Origin: Candidatus Omnitrophota bacterium
GTDB taxonomy: Bacteria; Omnitrophota; Gorgyraeia; Duberdicusellales; 4484-171
DNA: 5,047 nucleotides
Direction: 5' to 3'
NCBI GenBank assembly: GCA_030601015.1
Contig: JAUVUO010000119.1
Location: 1-5,047 of the forward strand
Shown here: positions 1 to 5,047 of the stretch, piece after piece
Layout of the letters: every line of letters starts with the position of its first letter
Numbering within the stretch: the stretch's first letter is position 1
The notes under the pieces: model-generated
What the model saw: the letters and a program-made list of their open reading frames with translations, nothing else
Told to the model about the DNA's origin: nothing
The model's database searches: none
Translations under genes and position numbers: made by a program

Positions 1-861
1 AAGAAAAGTTTTTATTTCAATATTTTTAAATAGCTCTTTTTTACTTTTATTCCAAACCCAATAGTGAAGGTTAAAATTTATTGCTCCTAACAACATAAAT
101 ATCATTGTCGCTATTTCTAAAGCATAAGAATGATAATAATTAATATTTTGAGATTGAGGGGCAAATCCTCCCGTATCAAAAGCCGCAAAAAATATCCACA
201 TTGAATGAAAAAAAGATTTTTCTAAAGACAGCCCCTGATTATAAAGAATTATAAAAAAAGTTATTACACCTAAAATAAAATAAACAAAGCTTACCTTCCA
301 AATGAATCTTGCCGTACCTATAACATTAGGCATTATTTTTTCTTGTCTGGCTTCTCCTATATAAAATCCCAAAGCTACCGACCGTGCTCTAGTCAAAACA
401 GATAAACTCGCCAGGATTATCCCTTGCCCGCCTATAAACATAGTAAGATGCCGCCACATATTATGCGCATAAGAAAGATGATCTAAATCCTGAATAAGAG
501 TTAATCCCGTAGTAGAAAATCCGCTCATAGCATCAAACCAAGCATCAACAAAACTTAAAAAATGTGATGATAGATAAAGGGGTACTGCTCCCAACAATGA
601 AAACGCAAGCCATCCCAGGCTAACCGTAAAAAATGAATGAATCCAACCTACTTCATCTTGCATAGGAAAAATAATCATAAGTAAAGTTCCCATCGTAATA
701 CTAATAGAAAATCCGATAAGAAAATCAAAAAAAGGAGATATTTCGCCCCTAATGAAAGCTGTAACAAGGGGAATAAGCATAAAAAAAGCCATGCCTATAA
801 TAAGACGGCCCAAAATATTAAATATAGAAAAAAAATCTTTTTTATCCGGGGAAATAATCAT
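1..861 (-). CDS. trkH: TrkH-family K+ uptake channel subunit, 3' end cut by window edge
   Basis: This reads as the membrane subunit of a Trk/Ktr potassium uptake system, which passes K+ under control of a cytoplasmic TrkA ring. The first 287 codons are visible with no stop; the family usually has about 450-500 residues, so roughly 60 percent is here. Hydrophobic segments lie near residues 18-35, 43-66, 76-96, 138-157, 185-208 and 246-266. A first selectivity-filter loop is seen at 107-121 (DAWFDAMSGFSTTGLT region, with TTG at 117-119). A second is at 219-236 (FDTGGFAPQ), and the family motif GAINF is at 259-263. The usual GGMG after the first pore loop reads GGQG at 144-147. The ATG at 861-859 is chosen because an in-frame TAG at 876-874 closes the frame and no other start codon lies between. 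No good ribosome binding site precedes it, so translation may be coupled to upstream genes. It follows the two trkA-type genes. Family assignment is firm; ion specificity is inferred. Confidence 0.93.
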   Translation of the reverse strand, partial: MIISPDKKDFFSIFNILGRLIIGMAFFMLIPLVTAFIRGEISPFFDFLIGFSISITMGTLLMIIFPMQDEVGWIHSFFTVSLGWLAFSLLGAVPLYLSSHFLSFVDAWFDAMSGFSTTGLTLIQDLDHLSYAHNMWRHLTMFIGGQGIILASLSVLTRARSVALGFYIGEARQEKIMPNVIGTARFIWKVSFVYFILGVITFFIILYNQGLSLEKSFFHSMWIFFAAFDTGGFAPQSQNINYYHSYALEIATMIFMLLGAINFNLHYWVWNKSKKELFKNIEIKTFL

Positions 862-920
862 ATCTGTAAGGTACTATTCGATTCAAAAGCATTTTATATT
901 GCTTGGCCGGTAATTCGGCT

Positions 921-1007
921 TCAAAAAAATAAAGATAAGCTAAAGCCTATCCCTACAATAAAAAAACAAAAAATAATTTCTGTAAGAATTCCTATGATTA
1001 CCTTCAT
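921..1007 (-). CDS. possible 28-residue hydrophobic membrane peptide between trkA and trkH
   Basis: A short ATG-started frame of 28 codons ends in TGA. It starts 12 bases after the stop of the second trkA-type gene and ends 59 bases before the trkH start. The peptide begins MKVIIGILTEII and continues as almost unbroken Ile, Phe, Leu, Val and Gly to the end, which would form one transmembrane helix. Only one Lys and one Glu are charged. The preceding bases TTTAAAGTAATA give at best a weak ribosome binding site. In size and character it recalls KdpF, the tiny subunit of the Kdp potassium pump, but no homology can be claimed. AT-rich DNA readily gives hydrophobic frames by chance, so this is a candidate only. 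If real, a role in stabilising or modulating TrkH is a guess from position. Confidence 0.33.
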   Translation of the reverse strand: MKVIIGILTEIIFCFFIVGIGFSLSLFF

Positions 1008-1019
1008 TATTACTTTAAA

Positions 1020-1685
1020 TTATATCTTACCTATAAAAACTTTTATTAAATCTTTTTCAACATCGATTAATGTTGCCGCTATAAGCTCATCAGCCGGCAA
1101 TATAACAGTTGAGCCATAAGGGATAATAACATCCGTGCCTCTTAGTATAGAAACAACAACCGAATTATGGGGTAAAGTAATATCTTTTAAAGCTTTATTT
1201 GCTACCGGTGAATCTGCGGGAATATCAACCCTTACAATAGACAACCTGCCCTTCTTAATGCTTAAAAGATTCATAACATCTGTAAAAGAAGCTTCTTCTT
1301 CAACAATCCTAGCTACTATTGATGTAGAATCAACAGGATTATCTACTTCCATATATTTATACAATGGCAAATGTTTGGGATCATTAACTCTTGAAACTGT
1401 TCTCTTGACTCCGAATAACTCCTTAGCTAAATAACAAATAATGATATTATCTTCATCCGTAGAAGTTGAACTTACACAAACATCTGCTTTTTCTATTTTC
1501 GCTTCTTTGAGAACATCAGGATAAGCAGCGTTACCGCAAATTATTAAGATATCTCTGAATTGTTCTGCTAATTTATTACATACACCCCTATTTTTATCAA
1601 TCATACAGATTTGGTGATCATCATCTTTTAATTTTTTAGCTAAAACTAACCCCAATTTTCCTGCTCCCGCTATTACAATATACAT
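1020..1685 (-). CDS. trkA: TrkA-type K+ uptake regulatory protein (TrkA_N plus TrkA_C)
   Basis: This is a 221-residue cytoplasmic regulator of K+ uptake with one complete RCK unit. Residues 1-118 form a Rossmann TrkA_N domain with the nucleotide-binding glycine motif GAGKLG at 7-12. The acidic Asp30 at the end of the second strand is typical of NAD/NADH binding. SRVNDPKH at 98-105 is a family hallmark. Residues about 140-218 form the TrkA_C domain, with the pattern LP..SVVVSI.RG....IP.G.T. The usual GD after the third strand reads GN (51-52). The length matches single-RCK KtrA/TrkA proteins rather than the doubled E. coli TrkA. The ATG at 1685-1683 has a GAGG ribosome binding site 10 bases upstream, inside the end of the preceding gene, which it overlaps by 13 bases. 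Expression is therefore probably coupled. It likely joins the TrkA_N-only neighbour in a ring gating the TrkH encoded downstream. Confidence 0.92.
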   Translation of the reverse strand: MYIVIAGAGKLGLVLAKKLKDDDHQICMIDKNRGVCNKLAEQFRDILIICGNAAYPDVLKEAKIEKADVCVSSTSTDEDNIIICYLAKELFGVKRTVSRVNDPKHLPLYKYMEVDNPVDSTSIVARIVEEEASFTDVMNLLSIKKGRLSIVRVDIPADSPVANKALKDITLPHNSVVVSILRGTDVIIPYGSTVILPADELIAATLIDVEKDLIKVFIGKI

Positions 1686-2068
1686 TTTTTTAATACCTCA
1701 ACAAAAAGATAAGTGCGGTTAAAAATAACCAAACCTTCCTCAGTAAAAATTTTCTTTTTCATAGCATCGTTCACCTGAAGAACAACTTTTTTCACTCCAT
1801 ACTTTCTTTTAATAACTTTAGCTACTACTAAATTAATATTGTCATTACCGGTAAGAAAAAAAACGATATCAGCATCTTTAACTCCCGCATCCTCTAAAAC
1901 TTTAACATCTAAAGCATCCCCCCATATTTTTTTCCCATTAAAATCATCGCCTAAGCTCTCTAATTTTTTCAAACTTATATCTACAGCAACAACATTCTCT
2001 TTTTTTGACAACTCAGCGGCTAATCCTCTACCTGCCATACCGCAGCCAACAATAATTATATACTTCAC
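1673..2068 (-). CDS. TrkA_N-only K+ uptake regulatory subunit
   Basis: A 131-residue protein made of a single Rossmann TrkA_N (RCK_N) domain with no TrkA_C domain. It carries the dinucleotide motif GCGMAG at 8-13, the acidic Asp30 ending strand two (VVAVD), GDA at 50-52 and TGNDNINLVVA at 73-83, all standard for the family. The end is a natural stop, not a frameshift wreck: the next gene starts inside it with its own ATG and ribosome binding site and carries its own full TrkA_N domain. The start is GTG at 2068-2066, supported by AGGAGG nine bases upstream. A known parallel is the T. maritima pair TM1088A (short) and TM1088B (longer), which assemble into a two-subunit octameric gating ring. 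By analogy this protein would alternate with its neighbour on TrkH; that arrangement is inferred. Confidence 0.87.
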   Translation of the reverse strand: MKYIIIVGCGMAGRGLAAELSKKENVVAVDISLKKLESLGDDFNGKKIWGDALDVKVLEDAGVKDADIVFFLTGNDNINLVVAKVIKRKYGVKKVVLQVNDAMKKKIFTEEGLVIFNRTYLFVEVLKKCIL

Positions 2069-2077
2069 CTTATTCAG

Positions 2078-2083
2078 CCTCCT
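2078..2083 (-). promoter_or_regulatory. ribosome binding site fixing a GTG start for the TrkA_N gene
   Basis: AGGAGG on the minus strand lies nine bases before GTG at 2068-2066. No ATG at this position competes, and the first residues after the GTG (KYIIIVGCG) are the expected first strand and glycine loop of the fold, so the GTG start is well supported. Confidence 0.8.
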
Positions 2084-2118
2084 GATTAATTAACAATAAG
2101 GGCAGCTTTTTAGCTGTA

Positions 2119-2212
2119 ATCATACACGCTTAAAACTTTTTCTTAATAACGATTAATTATTTATAATAAATATTTATACCTCTTATAACCTTATTAGCTG
2201 ATGCTTTTACAA
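2119..2212 (-). promoter_or_regulatory. weak candidate promoters for the potassium module
   Basis: The 158-base spacer between rplT and the TrkA_N gene is AT-rich and shows no U-tract terminator. Two weak sigma70-like pairs can be drawn on the minus strand. One is TTGTAA (2212-2207) with TTATAA (2188-2183), 18 bases apart. The other is TTAAGA (2146-2141) with TATGAT (2124-2119), 16 bases apart. Neither is strong, and such AT-rich DNA gives matches by chance. Read-through from the ribosomal operon is equally possible. A five-base-pair hairpin (CAGCT, loop of four, AGCTG; 2103-2116) lies just downstream and has no U-tract. Confidence 0.22.
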
Positions 2213-2226
2213 TATTTTTCTGCTAT

Positions 2227-2571
2227 TTATTTCATAGCTGTTTCAACTACTTTATCAAATACATCCGGATGTTCAGCCGCCAATTTAGCTAAAACATCCC
2301 GTGATAAAATAACTTTTTTTTGTTTTAAAGCAGCAATAAATCCTCTATAAGTATATCCTCTTTCTCTTATTGCCGCATTTATCCTAGTAATCCATAATGA
2401 TCTGAACTCGCGTTTTTTAACACGTCTATCCCGATAAGCATAAACATATGCTCTTCTTAAGGTTTCAATTGCTCTACGAAATATCTTAGAACGTTCACCC
2501 CAAAAGCCTTTTGCTGCTTTTAAAACTTTCTTTTTCCTTTTTCTTGAAGCTACCGCGTGCTTTACTTTCAT
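2227..2571 (-). CDS. rplT: 50S ribosomal protein L20
   Basis: L20 is a 23S rRNA-binding protein needed early in large-subunit assembly, and in several bacteria it also represses its own operon. The 114-residue product matches the normal length. The first 60 residues are the basic extended tail, with ASRKRKKKVLKAAKGF at 8-23 and the near-invariant AYRDRRVKKREFRSLWI at 45-61. ARINAA-like TRINAA follows at 62-67. The C-terminal globular part, about 68-114, is the portion that in E. coli carries repressor activity. ATG at 2571-2569 is preceded by AGGAG six bases upstream. It is the last gene of the thrS-infC-rpmI-rplT set but is separated from rpmI by 292 bases, far more than is usual for this pair, so it may have its own translational or transcriptional control. 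Confidence 0.97.
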   Translation of the reverse strand: MKVKHAVASRKRKKKVLKAAKGFWGERSKIFRRAIETLRRAYVYAYRDRRVKKREFRSLWITRINAAIRERGYTYRGFIAALKQKKVILSRDVLAKLAAEHPDVFDKVVETAMK

Positions 2572-2593
2572 TTTAATCTCCTAAATGAGACTT

Positions 2594-2616
2594 AGACTTT
2601 TTTTTTAAAAAAGTCT
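2594..2616 (-). repeat. perfect A/T-rich hairpin just before the rplT ribosome binding site
   Basis: On the minus strand the sequence AGACTTTTTT, a three-A loop and AAAAAAGTCT give a perfect 10-base-pair stem. It ends 11 bases before the AGGAG ribosome binding site of rplT (2582-2578). It lacks the GC-rich stem and trailing U-run of an intrinsic terminator, though its own T and A runs could give weak terminator-like behaviour in either direction. It could also affect ribosome access to rplT or mark the edge of an inserted repeat. The structure is directly visible; any function is unknown. Confidence 0.6.
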
Positions 2617-2630
2617 GTAGCCGAATTTAA

Positions 2631-2689
2631 TCCCTCCGAGTTAGGGTAAAAAGTCGAAGACATTTTACCCTATATTCAGCGAGGAGGGA
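2631..2689 (-). repeat. compound imperfect palindrome in the rpmI-rplT spacer
   Basis: Two nested inverted repeats are visible. The outer arms are GGAGGGA at 2683-2689 and TCCCTCC at 2631-2637 (plus-strand reading), seven perfect pairs. The inner arms run 2642-2655 and 2659-2672: TAGGGTAAAA, one mismatch and GTC, then a three-base loop, GAC, the mismatch and TTTTACCCTA. That is 13 pairs with one mismatch. The RNA made in the rplT direction would fold into a long two-part stem with an unpaired stretch of ten bases on one side and four on the other. One outer arm is CCUCC-like and the other GGAGG-like, so the fold hides a ribosome-binding-site-like sequence, but no start codon follows it. No U-run follows, so it is not a standard terminator. 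It may be an RNA regulator or a dispersed intergenic palindromic repeat. Confidence 0.6.
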
Positions 2690-2702
2690 CACGTTTTCAT
2701 TA

Positions 2703-2840
2703 TTAAAAATTTTCTAACGCCTCTTTTACAAAGCGAAACAAACTCATTCCATACCATTCTTTAATCAAATCCAAAACCTCTGCACCTACAAAATTAAATA
2801 TCTTGTTTCTATTTACTATTATTTTAATACAAATACTAAC
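2703..2840 (-). other. unexplained open frame or gene remnant in the rpmI-rplT spacer
   Basis: A minus-strand frame stays open for 45 codons between TGA at 2843-2841 and TAA at 2705-2703. Its second half reads like real protein: GAEVLDLIKEWYG then MSLFRFVKEALENF, an amphipathic helix-like stretch unlike the low-complexity translation expected of AT-rich spacer. There is no ATG before codon 32. A TTG at codon 25 has GAGG eight bases upstream, giving a possible 21-residue peptide. I do not recognise it. It could be a decayed gene end carried in with the adjacent palindrome, a small peptide gene, or chance. The rest of the 292-base spacer is the two hairpins listed separately and AT-rich sequence without visible signal. 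Confidence 0.25.
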
Positions 2841-2863
2841 TCATAATAACATATTTATAATTA

Positions 2864-3061
2864 TTATGAATAAGGAACTGCCCTTTGTATTAATTTTTTT
2901 TCTGCCGATGATACTACAGCTTTTTTCCTTAATCCTCTTTTTCTCTTAGTTGATTTAGAACTCAAAAGATGCCGTTTCCCGGCTTTAGATCTTAGTGCTT
3001 TCTTCTTTTTAGTAATTTTTATGCGTTTAGAAACCGACTTTCTTGTTTTTAATTTAGGCAT
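2864..3061 (-). CDS. rpmI: 50S ribosomal protein L35
   Basis: L35 is a small, highly basic protein of the large ribosomal subunit. The 65-residue product has the full family length. It starts MPKLKTRKSVSKRIK, followed by the core KAGKRHLLSSKSTKRKRGLRK at about 27-46 and ends near the expected PY (residues 63-64), with a final Ser. The ATG at 3061-3059 is preceded by AGGAGGT with only four bases between GGAGG and the start, a short but workable spacing. It begins 36 bases after the infC stop, as expected for co-translated genes. It ends in tandem TAA TAA stops. The long gap to rplT that follows is unusual. Confidence 0.96.
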   Translation of the reverse strand: MPKLKTRKSVSKRIKITKKKKALRSKAGKRHLLSSKSTKRKRGLRKKAVVSSAEKKLIQRAVPYS

Positions 3062-3097
3062 CCTACCTCCTTTTATTCACCGATGAACACAAATATG

Positions 3098-3601
3098 TTA
3101 TTTCGGGCTTAGAATCAAAACCAAAGTTTTACCCAACATATGAGGTTGTCTATCTACCCTGCCATAGGGCTCTATTTCTTTAATTAACTTATCAATAACT
3201 CTTATCCCTATATCTTTATGACTTATTTCTCTTCCCCTAAACCACATCCTAACTCTTACTTTATGGCGTTTTGATAAAAATTCTTTTATATGCTTAACTT
3301 TAATTTCAAAATCATGACTATCTATTCCAGGCCTGATCCTTACCTCTTTTAGTTGAACTTGTTTCTGATGCCTCTTTACCTCTTTTTCTCTTTTTTCCTG
3401 TTCATATTTATATTTCGAAAAATCAATTATTCTGCAAACCGGAGGATTTGACTGAGGAGCCACTTCCACCAAATCCAGATTAAACTCATCAGCTTTACCT
3501 AATGCTATTTCCTTGTTAAAAACTCCTAACTGTTCCCCATCCGGGCCTATTACTCTCATTGTCTTGGCAAGAATCCTGTCATTTACTCTGACATATTTCA
3601 C
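3098..3601 (-). CDS. infC: translation initiation factor IF-3
   Basis: IF3 binds the 30S subunit, keeps it apart from 50S and checks start codon and initiator tRNA pairing. The 167-residue product covers both domains. The N-terminal domain is about 1-65, with VRVNDRIL at 4-11 and LDLVEVAP at 42-49. The PROSITE-type signature RIIDFSKYKYEQEK is at 57-70. A Lys-rich linker helix follows at about 69-83, then the C-terminal domain with VRIRPGIDSHDFEIK at 87-101 and FRGREISH at 121-128. The start is GTG at 3601-3599, with AGGAGG beginning nine bases upstream. In E. coli infC starts with the rare AUU and IF3 represses itself through it. A GTG start would not be read as abnormal, so that control appears absent here. 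It lies 91 bases downstream of thrS. Confidence 0.97.
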   Translation of the reverse strand: MKYVRVNDRILAKTMRVIGPDGEQLGVFNKEIALGKADEFNLDLVEVAPQSNPPVCRIIDFSKYKYEQEKREKEVKRHQKQVQLKEVRIRPGIDSHDFEIKVKHIKEFLSKRHKVRVRMWFRGREISHKDIGIRVIDKLIKEIEPYGRVDRQPHMLGKTLVLILSPK

Positions 3602-3692
3602 GAAATATTTCCTCCTTTTTAAATGGTATTTCCATATACTAAATTAAATATCCTTTAAGGCCAAAAATGAAATTCGACTTGCGTCTTTTTTA
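3602..3692 (-). promoter_or_regulatory. thrS-infC spacer, possible leader of infC-rpmI-rplT
   Basis: This 91-base spacer holds an inverted-repeat arm shared with the end of thrS and a small GAC-GCAA-GTC hairpin with a GNRA-type loop (3684-3675 region). ATGG/CCAT pairing follows just before the infC ribosome binding site AGGAGG (3616-3611). In Firmicutes an L20-binding leader precedes infC (Rfam family Ribosomal L20 leader). Whether this spacer is such a leader cannot be told by eye. A weak promoter-like pair, TTGGCC and TAGTAT 17 bases apart, also falls here. Confidence 0.27.
3611..3616 (-). promoter_or_regulatory. ribosome binding site fixing a GTG start for infC
   Basis: AGGAGG on the minus strand is followed, after nine bases, by GTG at 3601-3599. 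The in-frame codons between the two are AAA, TAT and TTC, none of them a start, so GTG is the best supported initiation codon. Confidence 0.8.
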
Positions 3693-3705
3693 TTAAGTTT
3701 GGCCT
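3658..3705 (-). repeat. inverted repeat straddling the thrS stop codon
   Basis: AGGCCAAA at 3705-3698 (the last thrS codons on the minus strand) pairs perfectly over eight bases with TTTGGCCT at 3665-3658, enclosing the tandem TAA TAA stop of thrS and a small GCAA-loop hairpin. The loop is about 32 bases and no U-run follows, so it is not a classical terminator. It may be part of an infC leader fold. Confidence 0.45.
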
Positions 3706-5047
3706 ATTTCTTTTTTTAAAATATCTATAAAATCCTCAACTTTCATAGTTCCTAAATTTTTCATGCCCCGTTTCCTTATAGAAATTTTGCATTCTTGTTT
3801 CTCTCTTTTCCCTACAATAACCATATATGGAACCTTCATCAGCTCTTTCTCTCTTATTTTTTTCTGCAAAGTATCGTCTTTTATAGAAACCTCCGTTCTA
3901 AACCCTTCTCTTTCCAATGCTTGTTTCACTGTAATAGCATAATTTTTAGAATCCTCGGAAACATTCAAAACACTTACCTGCACCGGAGCCAGCCATAAAG
4001 GAAATTTTCCGGCATAATGTTCAATCAAAGTAGCAAAAAACCGTTCAAGACTGCCTAAAATAACACGATGAATCATAACAACTCTTTCTTCTCCGCCATC
4101 CGATTTACGATAAGTCAAATCAAACCGTTTAGGAATATTATAATCCAACTGCACTGTCGCGCATTGCCACTCTCGACCCAAGGCATCCTTTAACTTTATA
4201 TCAATTTTAGGGCCATAAAAAGCGCCGTCCTTTGGATTTATCTTATACCTAAAACCTTTATTTTTCAAAACATCTTCTAATATACTTTCGGAATTATCCC
4301 AATCTTCTCTTGCTCCAATAAACTTTTCCGGCCTGGTGCTTAATTCCGCCTCGTATTCCGAAAATCCAAATTTGGCCATTGCGGCTTTAACAAAATCTAA
4401 AACTCCTTCTATCTCAGAATAAAGGTCTTCTTTCTTACAAAAAATATGAGCATCATCTTGAGTGAATCCTCTAACTCTCAATAAACCATGTAATACTCCG
4501 CTTTTCTCAAAACGGTAAACCGTTCCTAACTCAAACATCCTTAACGGTAAATCGCGAAAACTATGCAGCTTAGATTTATATATAAGAATATGTCCCGGAC
4601 AATTCATTGGCTTTAAAACAAACTCCTGGTTATCTTTAACTACGGGATACATAAAGTCTTCATAATACTCAAGATGACCGCTTTTTTCCCATAAACCTTT
4701 ATTCATTATATGAGGGGTAATAACCCTTTCATAACCTCGCTTTATGTGCTCTTGGATTTCCCAATCTTCAATTATTTTCCTTAAAACAGCACCTTTTGGT
4801 AAATAAAACGGCAACCCTGCACCGGCTTCTTTATGAAAAATCTCAAATAACTCCAACTCTTTACCTAATTTACGATGATCTCTTTTCTTAGCCTCTTCTA
4901 AATTTTCTAAATACTTATCTAAATCTTCTTTACTCATAAAAACCGTACCATAAATACGAACTAACTGAGGATTGGTTTCAATTCCTCTCCAATATGCCCC
5001 TGAAGTTGATAAAAGTTTAAAATGTTTTACCTCGCCTGTTGATTTCA
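3693..5047 (-). CDS. thrS: threonyl-tRNA synthetase, 5' end beyond the window
   Basis: The enzyme charges tRNA-Thr with threonine using ATP. The frame is open to the right edge: 450 residues are visible. The 36 residues before the first in-window ATG at 4937 are typical ThrRS sequence (TGEVKHFKLLSTSGAYWRG, then RIYGTVF), so that Met is internal. The missing part should be the TGS and editing domains, about 185 residues by comparison with E. coli. The visible part holds the class II catalytic core: PMNCPGH, motif 2 near YRFEKSG...GLLRVRGFTQDDAH, and motif 3 with MIHRVILGSLERF. The three zinc and threonine-binding ligands, Cys, His and His, fall at visible residues 149, 200 and 326. Their spacing of 51 and 126 equals that of E. 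coli Cys334, His385 and His511. The anticodon-binding domain is about 352-450. It ends in tandem TAA TAA. Any upstream control such as a T-box lies outside the window. Confidence 0.97.
   Translation of the reverse strand, partial: KSTGEVKHFKLLSTSGAYWRGIETNPQLVRIYGTVFMSKEDLDKYLENLEEAKKRDHRKLGKELELFEIFHKEAGAGLPFYLPKGAVLRKIIEDWEIQEHIKRGYERVITPHIMNKGLWEKSGHLEYYEDFMYPVVKDNQEFVLKPMNCPGHILIYKSKLHSFRDLPLRMFELGTVYRFEKSGVLHGLLRVRGFTQDDAHIFCKKEDLYSEIEGVLDFVKAAMAKFGFSEYEAELSTRPEKFIGAREDWDNSESILEDVLKNKGFRYKINPKDGAFYGPKIDIKLKDALGREWQCATVQLDYNIPKRFDLTYRKSDGGEERVVMIHRVILGSLERFFATLIEHYAGKFPLWLAPVQVSVLNVSEDSKNYAITVKQALEREGFRTEVSIKDDTLQKKIREKELMKVPYMVIVGKREKQECKISIRKRGMKNLGTMKVEDFIDILKKEIGQT

Noticed and set aside
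842..892. 16-codon minus-strand frame (starts MLLNRIV) overlapping the trkH start
   Set aside because: Could be a coupling leader, but there is no ribosome binding site and its length is within chance for this sequence.
906..919. GCCG/CGGC hairpin before trkH
   Set aside because: Four pairs with a six-base loop and no flanking signal; too weak to call.
1135..1434. 99-codon plus-strand open frame
   Set aside because: It lies antisense within the well-supported trkA gene and shows no domain or ribosome binding site; a shadow frame.
1673..1685. Frameshift splitting a single double-RCK TrkA
   Set aside because: The second frame has its own ATG, GAGG site and complete TrkA_N domain, and the first is a complete TrkA_N domain; the layout matches known two-gene systems.
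1839..2093. 84-codon plus-strand open frame
   Set aside because: Antisense to the TrkA_N gene, Ser/Thr/Pro-rich shadow translation without family features.
2103..2116. Hairpin CAGCT-loop-AGCTG as a terminator after rplT
   Set aside because: Stem of only five pairs and no U-run on either strand; it also lies over 100 bases after rplT and close to the next gene.
3795..3998. 67-codon plus-strand open frame
   Set aside because: Antisense to the anticodon-binding part of thrS; Phe/Leu-rich shadow translation.
4935..4937. ATG at 4937-4935 as the start of thrS
   Set aside because: The frame continues upstream to the window edge with typical ThrRS residues (HFKLLSTSGAYWRG), so this is an internal Met and the gene is cut by the window.

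Overview
The window is a low-GC bacterial segment in which every supported gene lies on the minus strand, so transcription runs from the right edge to the left edge. Bacterial-type L20, L35, IF3 and ThrRS, GGAGG-type ribosome binding sites and GTG/ATG starts make it bacterial. The sequence does not fix a phylum. An uncultured low-GC lineage, such as something near Omnitrophota, or a Thermotoga- or Firmicutes-like genome would all fit; this is inference.

Right half (5047 to 2227): a translation operon in the classical order thrS (5' end beyond the window), infC, rpmI, rplT. These encode threonyl-tRNA synthetase, initiation factor IF3 and ribosomal proteins L35 and L20. The thrS-infC spacer holds an inverted repeat straddling the thrS stop. 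The infC-rpmI spacer is short. The rpmI-rplT spacer is unexpectedly long (292 bases) and contains a compound hairpin, a perfect A/T-rich hairpin just before the rplT ribosome binding site, and a short unexplained open frame.

Left half (2226 to 1): after a 158-base AT-rich spacer comes a potassium-uptake module. It has a TrkA_N-only protein, overlapping by 13 bases a second TrkA protein with TrkA_N plus TrkA_C, and then a TrkH-type K+ translocation subunit running off the left edge. The two TrkA-type proteins probably form a mixed cytoplasmic nucleotide-binding gating ring on TrkH, like the two-subunit ring described for Thermotoga maritima TM1088A/TM1088B. Between the second TrkA gene and trkH lies a possible 28-residue, very hydrophobic peptide.

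Nothing here demands a new defence or mobile system. The parts most worth a second look are the structured rpmI-rplT spacer, the small membrane peptide inside the K+ module, and the leader between thrS and infC. No tRNA, rRNA, CRISPR array, insertion sequence or convincing intrinsic terminator was seen.
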